Part shown: positions 26,998 through 36,296 of the stretch, piece after piece
Numbering within the stretch: position 1 is the stretch's first letter
Layout: each line of letters starts with the position of its first letter
Origin: Firmicutes bacterium UBA6132
GTDB taxonomy: Bacteria; Bacillota_A; Clostridia; Tissierellales; Sedimentibacteraceae
Length of the DNA stretch: 49,630 nt
Assembly: GCA_002435835.1 (NCBI GenBank)
Contig: DIVM01000027.1
Coordinates: forward strand, 1 to 49,630
Direction of reading: 5' to 3'
Made by a program: the position numbers and the translations under genes
The notes under the pieces: model-generated
Databases searched by the model: none
What the model saw: the letters and a program-made list of their open reading frames with translations, nothing else
What the model was told of the DNA's origin: nothing

Positions 26998-28359
26998 TTG
27001 AGCATTGAAATTCCTGGATTTACACATGTTGTAATTCCTGAAAATATTACAGTTCACTTAGGGCCTCCTAATGTGAGAGCTGAAAATGTAAACATCAGTT
27101 TTATAGATTATATTAAAAATGTTGCATCAAGCGAATTATACCCCACCTGGCCTGAAAGTGCGCTTCGAGCTAATATCTATGCTATAATATCGGTGGCAAT
27201 GAACCGTATATATACAGAGTGGTACAGAACACAGGGTTATAATTTTGATATAACAAGTTCTACAGCTTATGACCAATCTTTTGTGTTAGACAGAGGTACA
27301 TATGATAATATATCTGCTATTGTCAATGACATATTCGATGAATATATCGTTAGAGAAGGAAGAATTGAACCTTTGTTTGCACAATTTTGTGACGGGCGTA
27401 TATCACAATGCGACGGCATGTACCAGTGGGGAAGTGTTGACTTGGCAAATAGTGGTTATGAACCTATTGAAATACTTAAATATTATTACGGAGATGACAT
27501 AAGCATAATATCAAATGCAGTTGTGGGAAATACCATTGAGACATTCGCTGGCGACTTAAAATTTGGTGATACAGGTCCATATGTCCAAATAGCTCAAATC
27601 ATGTTAAACAGAATATCAACAAACTTTCCTGCAATACCAGTACAGGTAGTTGATTCATACTTTGGACCTTTAATGGAGTCCATAGTAATTAAATTTCAGC
27701 AAATATTTAATTTGCCGGTTACCGGAATAATTGACAAAGGCACATGGCATGAATTAAGACAAATATATAATGCAGTAAATAAACTTGCAGAGCTTGCTTC
27801 TACAGGGATGCTTATTAAAGATATACCTATTGATGTAACAAGATATCCAAGTACTTATATACAAATTATACAATATTTTTTAAATGTTATTTCCTCTTAT
27901 TATCCAACCGTGCCTGCTGTTGACTTAAGTGGAATTAGGGACCCGCAGACAAACCAGGCCATAATAGAGTTCCAGAAAACCATAGGATTGGAGGGAACAG
28001 GATCATTAGATGAAAAAACCTGGTATACTTTATTCTCTACAGTCGTGGGGATTTTAAACTCAATTCCTCCATCCGACATATTTTTACCTTCAATAGTATA
28101 TCCGGAACCTGGAATCGGCAGGGAATTAGGAAGCCATATTTTTGTTTATATATTAAAGCAATACCTTTCATATATTTCCACCAAAATACCTGCAATACCC
28201 ACCGTTATTTTAACTGACCCTTATGATGAAAAAACAGAGGCAGCAGTCAGAGCATTTCAAAATCATTACGGTCTGCCTGTAACAGGTAGAGTAAATGAAG
28301 AAACATGGAATAAAATTATCGAAGTATATAGGCAATTACGATTCGGAGAAAATCCTTAG
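26998..28359 (+). CDS. SpoIID-like domain protein with three peptidoglycan-binding repeats
   Basis: About 453 residues. The N-terminal part (about 30-170) contains VDYIKNVASSELYPTWPESALRANIYA-type sequence (here DYIKNVASSELYPTWPE) and SQCDGMYQWGSVDLA, matching the SpoIID/LytB lytic transglycosylase-like domain. Three PG_binding_1 repeats follow, near residues 185-260, 285-350 and 370-445 (each with FQ and VTG/EGTG then W). No signal peptide or membrane helix is visible. I use the TTG at 26998, five bases after GGAAGGTGA; a GTG at 26989 overlaps that site. Likely spore or cell-wall related. Confidence 0.75.
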   Translation: MSIEIPGFTHVVIPENITVHLGPPNVRAENVNISFIDYIKNVASSELYPTWPESALRANIYAIISVAMNRIYTEWYRTQGYNFDITSSTAYDQSFVLDRGTYDNISAIVNDIFDEYIVREGRIEPLFAQFCDGRISQCDGMYQWGSVDLANSGYEPIEILKYYYGDDISIISNAVVGNTIETFAGDLKFGDTGPYVQIAQIMLNRISTNFPAIPVQVVDSYFGPLMESIVIKFQQIFNLPVTGIIDKGTWHELRQIYNAVNKLAELASTGMLIKDIPIDVTRYPSTYIQIIQYFLNVISSYYPTVPAVDLSGIRDPQTNQAIIEFQKTIGLEGTGSLDEKTWYTLFSTVVGILNSIPPSDIFLPSIVYPEPGIGRELGSHIFVYILKQYLSYISTKIPAIPTVILTDPYDEKTEAAVRAFQNHYGLPVTGRVNEETWNKIIEVYRQLRFGENP

Positions 28360-28442
28360 AAAATTAAAGTAAAATTATTTTTACTAAATTACAAAATAAT
28401 TTTTATTTATTAATTATTATTTCATTTATACATAGAAATAAG

Positions 28443-28471
28443 TTGTTAAAAAACTTTTATGTATATATAAT
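28443..28471 (+). promoter_or_regulatory. Promoter of the aldo/keto reductase gene
   Basis: TTGTTA (28443-28448), 17-base spacer, TATAAT (28466-28471), about 50 bases before the start. Confidence 0.5.
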
Positions 28472-28521
28472 TATTATATCAAATAACATAATTATTTAAA
28501 ATCACTAGGAAAGAGGTCATC

Positions 28522-29646
28522 ATGAAGAAAAATTATTTTGAAAAACTTGGTGTTGAATTACCTAATTTAGGTTTTGGTTGCATGAGATTCCCTATTAAAG
28601 ACAATAAAATTAATTTTGAAGAATCTAAAGAACTGATACACCATGCTATGCGTAATGGTTTAAATTATTTTGACACAGCTTATCCATATCACGAAGGCGA
28701 ATCAGAAAGCTTTTTAGGTAAAGTATTACCTGATTTCCCAAGAGAAAGCTATTTTATTTCAACAAAACTTCCTATTTGGAAAATAGAAAATGAAGGAGAT
28801 GCAGAAAAATATTTTAATGAACAACTTAATAATTTAAATGTTGATTACGTTGATTTTTATCACCTTCATGCCATGAACGAAGAAAGAATAAAAATAATGG
28901 AAAAATTCAATTTATATGATTTTGTTGCTAAGAAAAAAGCAGAAGGCAAAATAAAATATATAGGATTTTCATTCCATGATACTAATGAAGTACTGCAAAA
29001 ATTAATTTCAGCCTATAATTGGGATTTTGTACAGCTTCAAATAAATTATTGGGACTATGCAGAATATGACGCAAAAGAAGCTTATGAAATAGTTAAAAAG
29101 CATAATATGCCTTGCTTTGTAATGGAACCTGTACGCGGCGGATTTTTAGCTTCATTTGCCCCACAAGCAGAAAAACATATGAAAGATTTTGCGCCTGGTC
29201 AAAGTTTAGCATCATGGGCCCTAAGATGGGTTGCATCATTATCTAATGTAGCTGTTGTATTAAGCGGAATGTCCAACCAAGAACAATTAAATGATAATTT
29301 AAACACATTTAATAATTTTAAACCTATAACAAATGAAGAATTAACTATAATTGATGAAGTCATAGAAGATTTAAGAAAAATTAAACCGGTACCTTGTACA
29401 GGATGCCGATATTGCATGGATTGTTCTTTCGGAGTTGACATACCAAATGTTTTTGAAATTTACAATAATTATAAAAAATCAGAAAACAAAGATATAGCAA
29501 AAAGATCGTATTTCTTATTTACTGAAGAAAAATATAGAGCACATAATTGTCAAAAATGTTTAGACTGTTTACCAAAATGCCCACAAGGTATAAACATACC
29601 AGAAGAGCTACAAAAAATAGATATAGAATTTTCAAATTTTAAGTAA
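28522..29646 (+). CDS. Aldo/keto reductase with C-terminal iron-sulfur domain
   Basis: A 374-residue fusion. Residues 1-280 form an aldo/keto reductase barrel with catalytic candidates Asp51, Tyr56, Lys82 and His114 (VDFYHLH). Residues about 290-365 carry two Cys clusters, CTGCRYCMDC and CQKCLDCLPKCPQG, typical of a dicluster ferredoxin-like domain. This architecture is common in anaerobes and suggests electrons pass between NAD(P)H chemistry and Fe-S clusters. Substrate unknown. GAAAGAGG precedes the ATG; a strong hairpin follows the stop. Confidence 0.9.
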   Translation: MKKNYFEKLGVELPNLGFGCMRFPIKDNKINFEESKELIHHAMRNGLNYFDTAYPYHEGESESFLGKVLPDFPRESYFISTKLPIWKIENEGDAEKYFNEQLNNLNVDYVDFYHLHAMNEERIKIMEKFNLYDFVAKKKAEGKIKYIGFSFHDTNEVLQKLISAYNWDFVQLQINYWDYAEYDAKEAYEIVKKHNMPCFVMEPVRGGFLASFAPQAEKHMKDFAPGQSLASWALRWVASLSNVAVVLSGMSNQEQLNDNLNTFNNFKPITNEELTIIDEVIEDLRKIKPVPCTGCRYCMDCSFGVDIPNVFEIYNNYKKSENKDIAKRSYFLFTEEKYRAHNCQKCLDCLPKCPQGINIPEELQKIDIEFSNFK

Positions 29647-29663
29647 TTAAATATTTAATAAAT

Positions 29664-29724
29664 AATGACGCAATATTGTTTAAGCTCAAATCTTCATTTT
29701 AGCTTAGATATTGCGTCATTTTTG
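29664..29724 (+). terminator. Terminator of the aldo/keto reductase gene
   Basis: Arms at 29664-29676 and 29708-29720 (AATGACGCAATAT with its complement), with an inner AAGCT/AGCTT pairing, then TTTTT. Confidence 0.8.
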
Positions 29725-29783
29725 CATTTTATATAAAACCATAGCATATTATTATACGAAGCAAGCTATATATGAGGTGTAAT

Positions 29784-31319
29784 ATGAAAAAAGAAAACAT
29801 TATTATAGGCACGTTGATTTTAACTGTGGCTACAACAATAACACGTCTTATTGGATTTATATTTAGAATTTATTTAGCTAATGTTTTAGGAGCAGAAGGG
29901 ATGGGCCTTTTTCAGCTCATAATTTCTTTTTATATTTTAATGATAACATTAGCTACTGCAAGTATTAGAGTTGCTGTTTCAAGGTTAATGGCTGAAGAAA
30001 TTGCACTAAGGCATTATGAAAATGCAAAAAAAACACTTAATCAATCTATAATTTTATCTCTTTTTACAGGATTTTTTGCAGCTTTTATAATGTACTTTTT
30101 TGCCCACTACATAGGAAAAGAAATTTTAAATGATGAAAGAACAGTATTATCACTTTTATATTTAGTGCCAACACTTCCACTTATAGCTGTATCCTCATGT
30201 TACAAAGGTTATTTTTTTGCTGTTAACAAAGTTGCTAAACCTTCTATAGTTCAAGTAGTAGAACAAGTTGTAAGGATTTTAGTTATATTTTCCATAATGG
30301 ATTATTATTTACCTAAAGGCCTTGAATATGGATGTGCTGCAGTTTCAATAGGAATGGTATTTGAAGAAATAGCTTCTTTAATTTTGATTTGGTTTTTCTA
30401 TACATTTTCCAAAAAACCGTTTAAACGTAATAAAGCAACTAAAGCCGATAATATGACTTTTAAAATATTAAAAATTAGTTTACCATTATCAGGAACCTCA
30501 TTATTAAATTCCGTATTAAGAACCGTTGAGAATATTTTAATACCTGCACAGCTTATTTTATATGGAGCTTCAGTTGAAAGTGCAATGAGTTTATATGGAA
30601 TAATTAAAGGTATGGTTCTTCCTTTGCTATTTTTTCCTTCTTCATTTTTAACATCACTTGCTTCAATTTTAATTCCTTCCGTTGCAGGAGACAATGTTAC
30701 TTGTAATGAAAGAAAAGTTACAAGAACGCTATCAAAAGTTTTACATTTAACAGCTATTTCAGGAATTCTTGTTGTAAGTTTATTTATAAGTTTCCCACAA
30801 GAAATAGCTATGTCTATTTACCATGATCCTTTAGTTGGTACCATGCTTAAAATAATTGCATTTGTATGTCCATTTATGTATTTGAATATGGTTATATCAT
30901 CCATGTTAAATGCACTTGGAGAGCAAATGAGTTCATTTAAAGTAAATATAATAGAATCCATATTAAAAATATCAATTATTTATTTCTTTGTACCTATTTA
31001 TGGATTTGATGCATATTTATTTTCATTATTTATTACAACAATATTAAATACAATATTATATTTATTTAGACTTTTACAAGTTTCATGTATTGTTTTCGAC
31101 ATTTCCAATTGGATTTTTAAACCTTTGATTTCTGCTTTCATAGCTTCAGTTGCATCGAAATTTTTATTTACATTATTTGCTACAGGAAAAACTATATATT
31201 TATTTCCACTAATTTCAGCTATAATAATACTATGTTTATTGTATTTAATGTTATTAATTTTGTTCAAAAGTATTCATTTAATGAGTTTTAAAGAATTAAA
31301 ACAAATGCTAAGAAATTAA
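29784..31319 (+). CDS. spoVB: SpoVB/MurJ-like lipid flippase (MOP superfamily)
   Basis: A 512-residue, very hydrophobic protein with about 14 membrane helices. The N-terminus (IIGTLILTVATTITRLIGF) and the SSCYKGYFFAVNKV...QVVEQVVRI segment match stage V sporulation protein B and related polysaccharide or lipid II flippases. Several paralogues are usual in Clostridia, so a vegetative role is possible. I choose the ATG at 29784 because GAGGTG at 29774-29779 precedes it; the ATG at 29772 lacks a site. Confidence 0.82.
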   Translation: MKKENIIIGTLILTVATTITRLIGFIFRIYLANVLGAEGMGLFQLIISFYILMITLATASIRVAVSRLMAEEIALRHYENAKKTLNQSIILSLFTGFFAAFIMYFFAHYIGKEILNDERTVLSLLYLVPTLPLIAVSSCYKGYFFAVNKVAKPSIVQVVEQVVRILVIFSIMDYYLPKGLEYGCAAVSIGMVFEEIASLILIWFFYTFSKKPFKRNKATKADNMTFKILKISLPLSGTSLLNSVLRTVENILIPAQLILYGASVESAMSLYGIIKGMVLPLLFFPSSFLTSLASILIPSVAGDNVTCNERKVTRTLSKVLHLTAISGILVVSLFISFPQEIAMSIYHDPLVGTMLKIIAFVCPFMYLNMVISSMLNALGEQMSSFKVNIIESILKISIIYFFVPIYGFDAYLFSLFITTILNTILYLFRLLQVSCIVFDISNWIFKPLISAFIASVASKFLFTLFATGKTIYLFPLISAIIILCLLYLMLLILFKSIHLMSFKELKQMLRN

Positions 31320-31452
31320 AAATATAATTGTAATATTTTAGAATCATATTGAATCTCCAACAAATATTGGAACTTTTCAAAGGCATATTATTGAAAAATT
31401 CTCTTAAAATATTCATAACGTAAATTTTTACATCATGAATAAGGAGATCAAT

Positions 31453-32004
31453 ATGCAATACACAATAATAGATTCATTTTTTTTCTTTATTATATATGGT
31501 TTTGGTGGATGTTTGTTAGAAAGTTCATACGGAACATTTGTTGGGAAAAAACTGACTTTAAGAGGTGGGTTTTTAACAAATTATTTTTGTCCATTATATG
31601 GATTATGCGGAGTTTTAATAATTCAAATATTTACTTTAACAGAAATATCAATAAACAATAGATTTAATTCATTGCTTTTAGCTACTATAGGAAGCATAAT
31701 TGCTGTAACACTACTTGAATATGTTGCAGGGTTATCTTTAGATAAAGTTTTTCATCATAAAATGTGGGATTACAGCTATAGTCCATTTAATTTACAGTCA
31801 TATATATGCCTTGATTTTTCTTTATTATGGGGAATCGTAGCTCTGCTTCTTTCAAGTATTATACATCCAATAGTAGAAATAGCAGTTATATCCTTGCCAG
31901 TTAATTTTAAATATATCTCGATTGTTTTTATATCATCACTTTTATTTATAAATGCATCTTATAATTTAAGGATGTTTTATCATATACCAAGTTTTAAATT
32001 ATAA
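31453..32004 (+). CDS. CmpB-type putative ABC transporter permease (membrane protein)
   Basis: A 183-residue membrane protein with about five hydrophobic helices and the N-terminal FGGCLLESSYGTF...LRGGFLTNYFCPLYG pattern of the ABC_trans_CmpB family. Despite the family name no ATPase partner is nearby and the function is not established. The start at 31453 is supported by AAGGAG six bases upstream; an ATG at 31435 would bury that site. Confidence 0.78.
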   Translation: MQYTIIDSFFFFIIYGFGGCLLESSYGTFVGKKLTLRGGFLTNYFCPLYGLCGVLIIQIFTLTEISINNRFNSLLLATIGSIIAVTLLEYVAGLSLDKVFHHKMWDYSYSPFNLQSYICLDFSLLWGIVALLLSSIIHPIVEIAVISLPVNFKYISIVFISSLLFINASYNLRMFYHIPSFKL

Positions 32005-32008
32005 AAAA

Positions 32009-32044
32009 TGTCCCACTAACTAATCCGTTAGTGGGATATTTTTT
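32009..32044. terminator. Bidirectional terminator between the CmpB-type gene and ilvB
   Basis: Arms TCCCACTAAC (32011-32020) and GTTAGTGGGA (32027-32036), perfect 10-bp stem. T-runs on both strands; the flanking genes converge. Confidence 0.82.
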
Positions 32045-32048
32045 AATA

Positions 32049-33701
32049 TCAACCGTTTAACAAAAGTTCATCAATTGGCCTACCAGGTGGTACTATTGGA
32101 TAAACACTACAGTCGTGGTCTATTTTACATTCTATAAATATAGGTTCATTTAAATTATATGTTTCATTAAGAACAGAATTTAATTCACATAGTGATTCAA
32201 CTTTAAAACCTTTTATGCCATATGCATCAACAAGCTTTTCATAATTTACATCATCATAGTTGTCAGTTTCAGAATATCTCGCTTTAGAGAACATTCTCTG
32301 CCATTGTCTTACCATACCCAAAGTGTTGTTGTTAAGCATTACTATTTTTATAGGAAGCTTATATTTAGCTATTGTAACCAACTCTTGACATGACATTCTA
32401 AAACTTCCATCACCTGTTATAAATAAAGTCTTTTTATTTGGATTCCCAACTTGAGCTCCAATAGCAGCTCCAAATCCAAAGCCCATTGTTCCAAGTCCAC
32501 CTGAAGTAACAAATTCATTAGACTTATTAAACATCCAATATTGTCCAGTCCACATTTGATGTTGACCAACATCAGTTACTACAACTGTATTTTGTCCATA
32601 CATTTTGTTTATTGTATTTAAAATATTTTCAGGAATAAATTGCCCCTCAATATCATAATCTACTTTTTCAGATTTAATTTCATTAAGCCATTGACTTCTA
32701 TCCATTGATTCTGAGTTTTGTAAAAGATAATTTAAAATGCACTTCATATCCCCTATTAAAGGTATGCAATTATTTGTGTTTTTGTCCACTTCTGTTAAGT
32801 CTATATCTATGTGTATTATTTTTGCACCAGGAGCAAATTTTTCAGGACTTCCTATTACTCTGTCGCTGAATCTTGCGCCTATTGCTATTAATAAATCACA
32901 ATTAGTAACTGCCATATTTGTTTCTTTAGATCCATGCATACCTACAAATCCAAGTGAAAGTGGATTTTTTCTTGGTATTGTTCCCAGACCCATAAAGCTG
33001 TTACATACTGGTATTCCTGTTTTTTCAGCAAATTGGAGTAAAAGATCATCATTTTTAGAAATTCTTACTCCTCCACCTGCATATATAACAGGTCGTTTTG
33101 CTTCATTAATTAATTGTGCAGCTTTTCTTAAATTATTTTCTTGAGGCACAACAACTTCATTTTCGTCCACTTTGTTTTCACCTTTAAATTCTGTTTGATG
33201 CATAAAAACATCTTTGGGAACATCAACTAAAACAGGTCCAGGTCTTCCTTCTAAAGCTACTTTAACAGCCTCTCGTATAACAACTTCCAGATCTTCTACT
33301 TTTCTAACTAAATAATTGTGTTTAGTAATGGACAATGTTGAACCTGTTATGTCAATTTCTTGGAATGAATCCTTACCTATTAATGGTGTAGCAACCTGAC
33401 CTGAAATCACTAATACGGGAACAGAATCCATATAAGCATTTGCAATTCCAGTTACTGTATTTGTTGCGCCAGGTCCAGAAGTTGCAATAAATACACCTAA
33501 TTTACCAGTGCTTCTTGCATACCCATCGGCAGCATGAACACCATTTTGTTCATGAGCTGGTCTGTATACTTTAAAATAATCAAGCTCATCATATATGGCA
33601 TCAAAGAAGGGTATTACTGCTCCACCAGGATATCCAAACAATGTGTCTATTCCATTTTCTTTTAAAACTTTTAAAATTATTTGTGAGCCTGACAGCTTCA
33701 T
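32049..33701 (-). CDS. ilvB: Acetolactate synthase large subunit
   Basis: Thiamine-diphosphate enzyme that condenses pyruvate with pyruvate or 2-ketobutyrate, first common step of valine, leucine and isoleucine synthesis. At 550 residues it has the cofactor-activating Glu in HEQNGVHAADGYARS, a central FAD-binding-like domain, and the ThDP motif GDGSFRMSCQELVT followed by NNNTLGMVRQWQ. The latter is typical of anabolic AHAS rather than catabolic AlsS. It follows ilvC in one operon behind a T-box. The regulatory subunit is probably the 76-residue ACT protein upstream. Confidence 0.95.
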   Translation of the reverse strand: MKLSGSQIILKVLKENGIDTLFGYPGGAVIPFFDAIYDELDYFKVYRPAHEQNGVHAADGYARSTGKLGVFIATSGPGATNTVTGIANAYMDSVPVLVISGQVATPLIGKDSFQEIDITGSTLSITKHNYLVRKVEDLEVVIREAVKVALEGRPGPVLVDVPKDVFMHQTEFKGENKVDENEVVVPQENNLRKAAQLINEAKRPVIYAGGGVRISKNDDLLLQFAEKTGIPVCNSFMGLGTIPRKNPLSLGFVGMHGSKETNMAVTNCDLLIAIGARFSDRVIGSPEKFAPGAKIIHIDIDLTEVDKNTNNCIPLIGDMKCILNYLLQNSESMDRSQWLNEIKSEKVDYDIEGQFIPENILNTINKMYGQNTVVVTDVGQHQMWTGQYWMFNKSNEFVTSGGLGTMGFGFGAAIGAQVGNPNKKTLFITGDGSFRMSCQELVTIAKYKLPIKIVMLNNNTLGMVRQWQRMFSKARYSETDNYDDVNYEKLVDAYGIKGFKVESLCELNSVLNETYNLNEPIFIECKIDHDCSVYPIVPPGRPIDELLLNG

Positions 33702-33731
33702 ATTTTCACCTTTTCTATTATATATTTATTA

Positions 33732-33749
33732 GGACGCATCTCTGCGTCC
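33732..33749 (-). other. Intra-operon hairpin between ilvC and ilvB
   Basis: GGACGCA-TCTC-TGCGTCC, a 7-bp GC-rich stem in the 59-base ilvC-ilvB gap. No T-run follows on the minus strand, so RNA stability or processing is likelier than termination. Confidence 0.5.
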
Positions 33750-33760
33750 CGTATAATTTA

Positions 33761-34771
33761 TTACTCTTGTCCTTCAGCTGGTTTTGCTATCCAAGACATC
33801 ATTCCTCTTAATGTTTTACCAGTTTCGATAATTGGATGTCTTAATTCATTAGCTTTTATTGCATGATATTGTGGTTTTCCTGCTTGGTTTTCAGAAATCC
33901 AGTTTGTTGCAAATGTACCATCTTGGATTTCAGTTAAAACTTTTTTCATTTCTTTTCTTGTTTCTTCATTTATTATTCTTTTTCCTATCATATAATCGCC
34001 ATATTCAGCAGTATCAGAAACAGAATATCTCATGTTTTCGAATCCGCCTTCAAATATTAAATCAACGATAAGTTTTACTTCATGTAAGCATTCGAAGTAA
34101 GCTATTTCTGGTTGATATCCCGCTGCACACAATGTATCGAAACCAGCTTTAATTAATTCAGTAACACCACCGCAAAGTACTGCTTGTTCTCCGAATAAAT
34201 CTGTTTCAGTTTCTTCTTTGAATGTAGTTTCAATGATACCAGCTCTTGTTCCGCCAATTCCTTTTGCATATGCAAATGCTATGTCCTGGCATCTTCCTGT
34301 ATAGTCTTGATGAATAGCAAATATAGCTGGAACGCCTTTGCCTTCTTCATATTGTCTTCTTACTAAATGCCCAGGTCCTTTTGGTGCTACCATGAATACA
34401 TCTATGTTTGGTTGTGGCATTATTTGTTTAAAGTGGATGTTGAATCCATGAGCAAATGCTAAGGCATTTCCTTCAACTAAGTTTGGAGCTATTTCTTCTT
34501 CATAAATTTTCTTTTGTGTAGTATCTGGAGCTAATATCATTACTATATCAGCTGCTTTAGATGCTTCTGCAACCGACATAACAGTTAATCCGTGAGATTC
34601 TGCTTTAGCTTTAGATTTACTTCCTGCTTGTAAACCTACTATTACTTCTACTCCGCTTTCTTGTAAATTACGAGCATGAGCATGTCCTTGACTTCCGTAA
34701 CCTATAATTGCAACTTTTTTACCTTCTAATACTTTTAAATCTGCATCCTTATCATAATACATTTGACCCAT
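33761..34771 (-). CDS. ilvC: Ketol-acid reductoisomerase
   Basis: NADPH- and Mg-dependent enzyme for the second step of branched-chain amino acid synthesis. A 336-residue class I enzyme with the Rossmann motif [13 protein letters not shown], the substrate/metal region [16 protein letters not shown], and conserved acidic metal ligands in the C-terminal knotted domain ([16 protein letters not shown]). GAGGAAAC precedes the ATG. First gene after T-box leader 1, followed by ilvB. Confidence 0.97.
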   Translation of the reverse strand: MGQMYYDKDADLKVLEGKKVAIIGYGSQGHAHARNLQESGVEVIVGLQAGSKSKAKAESHGLTVMSVAEASKAADIVMILAPDTTQKKIYEEEIAPNLVEGNALAFAHGFNIHFKQIMPQPNIDVFMVAPKGPGHLVRRQYEEGKGVPAIFAIHQDYTGRCQDIAFAYAKGIGGTRAGIIETTFKEETETDLFGEQAVLCGGVTELIKAGFDTLCAAGYQPEIAYFECLHEVKLIVDLIFEGGFENMRYSVSDTAEYGDYMIGKRIINEETRKEMKKVLTEIQDGTFATNWISENQAGKPQYHAIKANELRHPIIETGKTLRGMMSWIAKPAEGQE

Positions 34772-34879
34772 TTTTGTTTCCTCCTAAGATTATTTAAATT
34801 AATTTATTTATTAGTAGTTATACAAATTAATATATTTATTTGATGAACTAACTATAATTAACTATAAAAAACTTCCAAA

Positions 34880-34936
34880 GAGACGGTTTCTAAAGCCCTA
34901 TAGATAGACCCTCCTAAAAAGGAACCGTCCCTAAAA
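34880..34936. repeat. Degenerate GGGACGG palindromic repeat
   Basis: GAGACGGTTTC (34880-34890) and GGAACCGTCCCT (34921-34932) form an imperfect hairpin of the dispersed family, located between the T-box 1 terminator and the ilvC start, so it would be in the leader of readthrough transcripts. Confidence 0.65.
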
Positions 34937-34960
34937 CATGAGAATTCTATTATTTAAAAT

Positions 34961-35185
34961 AAAAAAACTTCCATCTCTATATATAAACAGTTTATATATA
35001 GGGACAGAAGTAATATCCGTGGTACCACCCTAATTCGCAGCAAAGCTGCCTCATTGACTTTTAACACAAGTCGTGCTCCGCTTCAGATATAAATTACTTC
35101 AGCAAGAGAGCTCAGGAGTTGAGTTATACATACAAGTAAATTTACCAGCTCCCACCAACACTGGCTCTCTTTAAAATTATAATTG
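34961..35185 (-). ncRNA. T-box riboswitch 1, upstream of ilvC-ilvB (probably leucine)
   Basis: Minus-strand leader with stem I AGAGAG (35170-35165) and GTTGGTGGGAGC. The T-box AGGGTGGTACCACGG is at 35031-35017. The terminator stem at 34967-35011 is followed by TTTTTTT, and TAGGG/CCCTA can pair for antitermination. The specifier loop reads ..ACTCAACTCCTGAG. CTC (Leu, 35123-35121) is the sensible codon for an ilv operon and is the B. subtilis ilv-leu choice; TCA (Ser), shifted one base, aligns more exactly with the other two leaders. Confidence 0.9.
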
Positions 35186-35231
35186 TATCTTTTTCTCCAT
35201 CAAAGCTTTTTCAATAATATATTTTTCTTAT

Positions 35232-35260
35232 TATAGAAAAACAAACTCATTTTGTCAATA
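35232..35260 (-). promoter_or_regulatory. Consensus promoter of T-box 1/ilvCB
   Basis: TTGACA (35260-35255), 17 bases, TATAAT (35237-35232) on the minus strand: a perfect sigma-A promoter placed between the ACT gene and its downstream T-box, so ilvCB can be expressed independently of T-box 2. Confidence 0.82.
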
Positions 35261-35340
35261 AACTTTTCATAAATAAACTATATTTTTTATTTCTTATTCA
35301 ATTTTACTCTTATTTCTAATGTTATTTTTAATTAAAATAA

Positions 35341-35571
35341 TTACATTACTTCAACATCATAAACATCTACAAGTTTTTGCATTTGTAAAACAGCATTTTC
35401 TATACTTAATTTTTCTGAATCTTCTAATGTTATCTTTAGCTGAGAGTTTTTCGAATCTATTTCTGTCATAAAAAATTCTTTCACAACAAATTGTTTTCTT
35501 CTCAAGGTTGTTAAAACTCTTGCTGCTGAATCTACTCCGCTTGTAACTTTAAAACTAAATGTACTACACAT
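35341..35571 (-). CDS. Short ACT-domain protein, putative acetolactate synthase regulatory subunit
   Basis: A 76-residue single ACT domain (FSFKVTSGVDSAARVLTTLRR, then two more strands ending YDVEVM). Size and content resemble E. coli IlvM rather than the 160-residue IlvN/IlvH, which have an extra C-terminal domain. Lying between an Ile T-box and the ilvCB unit, it most likely binds and tunes IlvB, giving feedback control. Direct evidence is positional. It begins at an ATG behind GGAGGTAA. Confidence 0.75.
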   Translation of the reverse strand: MCSTFSFKVTSGVDSAARVLTTLRRKQFVVKEFFMTEIDSKNSQLKITLEDSEKLSIENAVLQMQKLVDVYDVEVM

Positions 35572-35590
35572 AATATTACCTCCTGATATA

Positions 35591-35870
35591 AAATAAAAAA
35601 CCCCTCATCCCTACACATATATAAGTATATATGTGTAGGGACGAAAGGTCTTTCGTGGTACCACCCTATTTTACGATATGATAATATCGCCTCAGTCAAG
35701 TCGAAAAAAGATAACTTTTTTGAACTTTATTCTTTTAACGCAGAATTACGTCCTCGCTTACTAACATACTTCGGCTTGGAAGCTCTGGAGTGATCATTAT
35801 ATCTTTTAACACCGATTTTCACCAACCACCGGCTCTCTGAAGTTAACAATAGACATTTTTGTCTCCGTCT
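35591..35870 (-). ncRNA. T-box riboswitch 2, upstream of the ACT-domain gene (isoleucine)
   Basis: Minus-strand leader: stem I AGAGAG (35838-35833), GGTTGGTGAAAATCGG, specifier ATC (Ile) at 35794-35792 followed by ACTCC, T-box AGGGTGGTACCACG (35667-35654), and a very strong terminator with 15-bp arms 35609-35623 and 35626-35640 followed by GGGGTTTTTT-type sequence. TAGGG of the T-box can pair with CCCTA of the terminator for antitermination. Confidence 0.93.
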
Positions 35871-35893
35871 TAGCTTTTGATTCATTTGTTTTT

Positions 35894-35922
35894 ATTATAC
35901 ACACAGCCCTTCCTCATGTCAA
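35894..35922 (-). promoter_or_regulatory. Consensus promoter of T-box 2
   Basis: TTGACA (35922-35917), 17 bases, TATAAT (35899-35894) on the minus strand, a perfect sigma-A promoter just before the leader and divergent from the ilvA promoter about 70 bases away. Confidence 0.82.
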
Positions 35923-35968
35923 TACATATTTTATATAAATTTTCGATAATTATTTTACACAAATTTAC

Positions 35969-35997
35969 TTGACAAATAAAAAAAATGGATATACAAT
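35969..35997 (+). promoter_or_regulatory. Promoter of T-box 3/ilvA
   Basis: TTGACA (35969-35974), 17-base spacer, TACAAT (35992-35997). Confidence 0.8.
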
Positions 35998-36019
35998 CTG
36001 AATAAATTATAAATTTCGC

Positions 36020-36258
36020 TGATGGAGACATGTGTATAAAATATGTTTAAAGAGAGCTATTGTTTGGTGTAAAATAGCAACATTAATATACACGAATCAC
36101 TCTTGAGAACTTTTCCGAATAATGCAGTAAGAAAAAGCGTCTGGCACCGTTAAAATGCCAATATTTATTTAATTATATTAAATGAATAAAGAGGTGTTTT
36201 GCACAATTAAGGTGGTACCGCGGGTTTTCTCGTCCTTTCGAGAATACTCGCTTTTTTT
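36020..36258 (+). ncRNA. T-box riboswitch 3, upstream of ilvA (isoleucine)
   Basis: Plus-strand leader: stem I AGAGAG (36051-36056), TTTGGTGTAAAATAG, specifier ATC (Ile) at 36096-36098 followed by ACTC, T-box AAGGTGGTACCGCGG (36209-36223), and a terminator formed by TCTCG/CGAGA and outer GCGGG/CTCGC pairing followed by TTTTTTT ending near 36258. Uncharged tRNA-Ile should permit ilvA expression. Confidence 0.94.
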
Positions 36259-36296
36259 ATTATAAAAAATAACTTTAACAAAGGTCGGAGGATATT

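Noticed and set aside
35120..35122. Serine (TCA) specifier in T-box 1
   Set aside because: It aligns exactly with the other leaders but makes no sense for ilvC-ilvB; CTC, one base away, is the known choice for ilv-leu operons. Not fully excluded.
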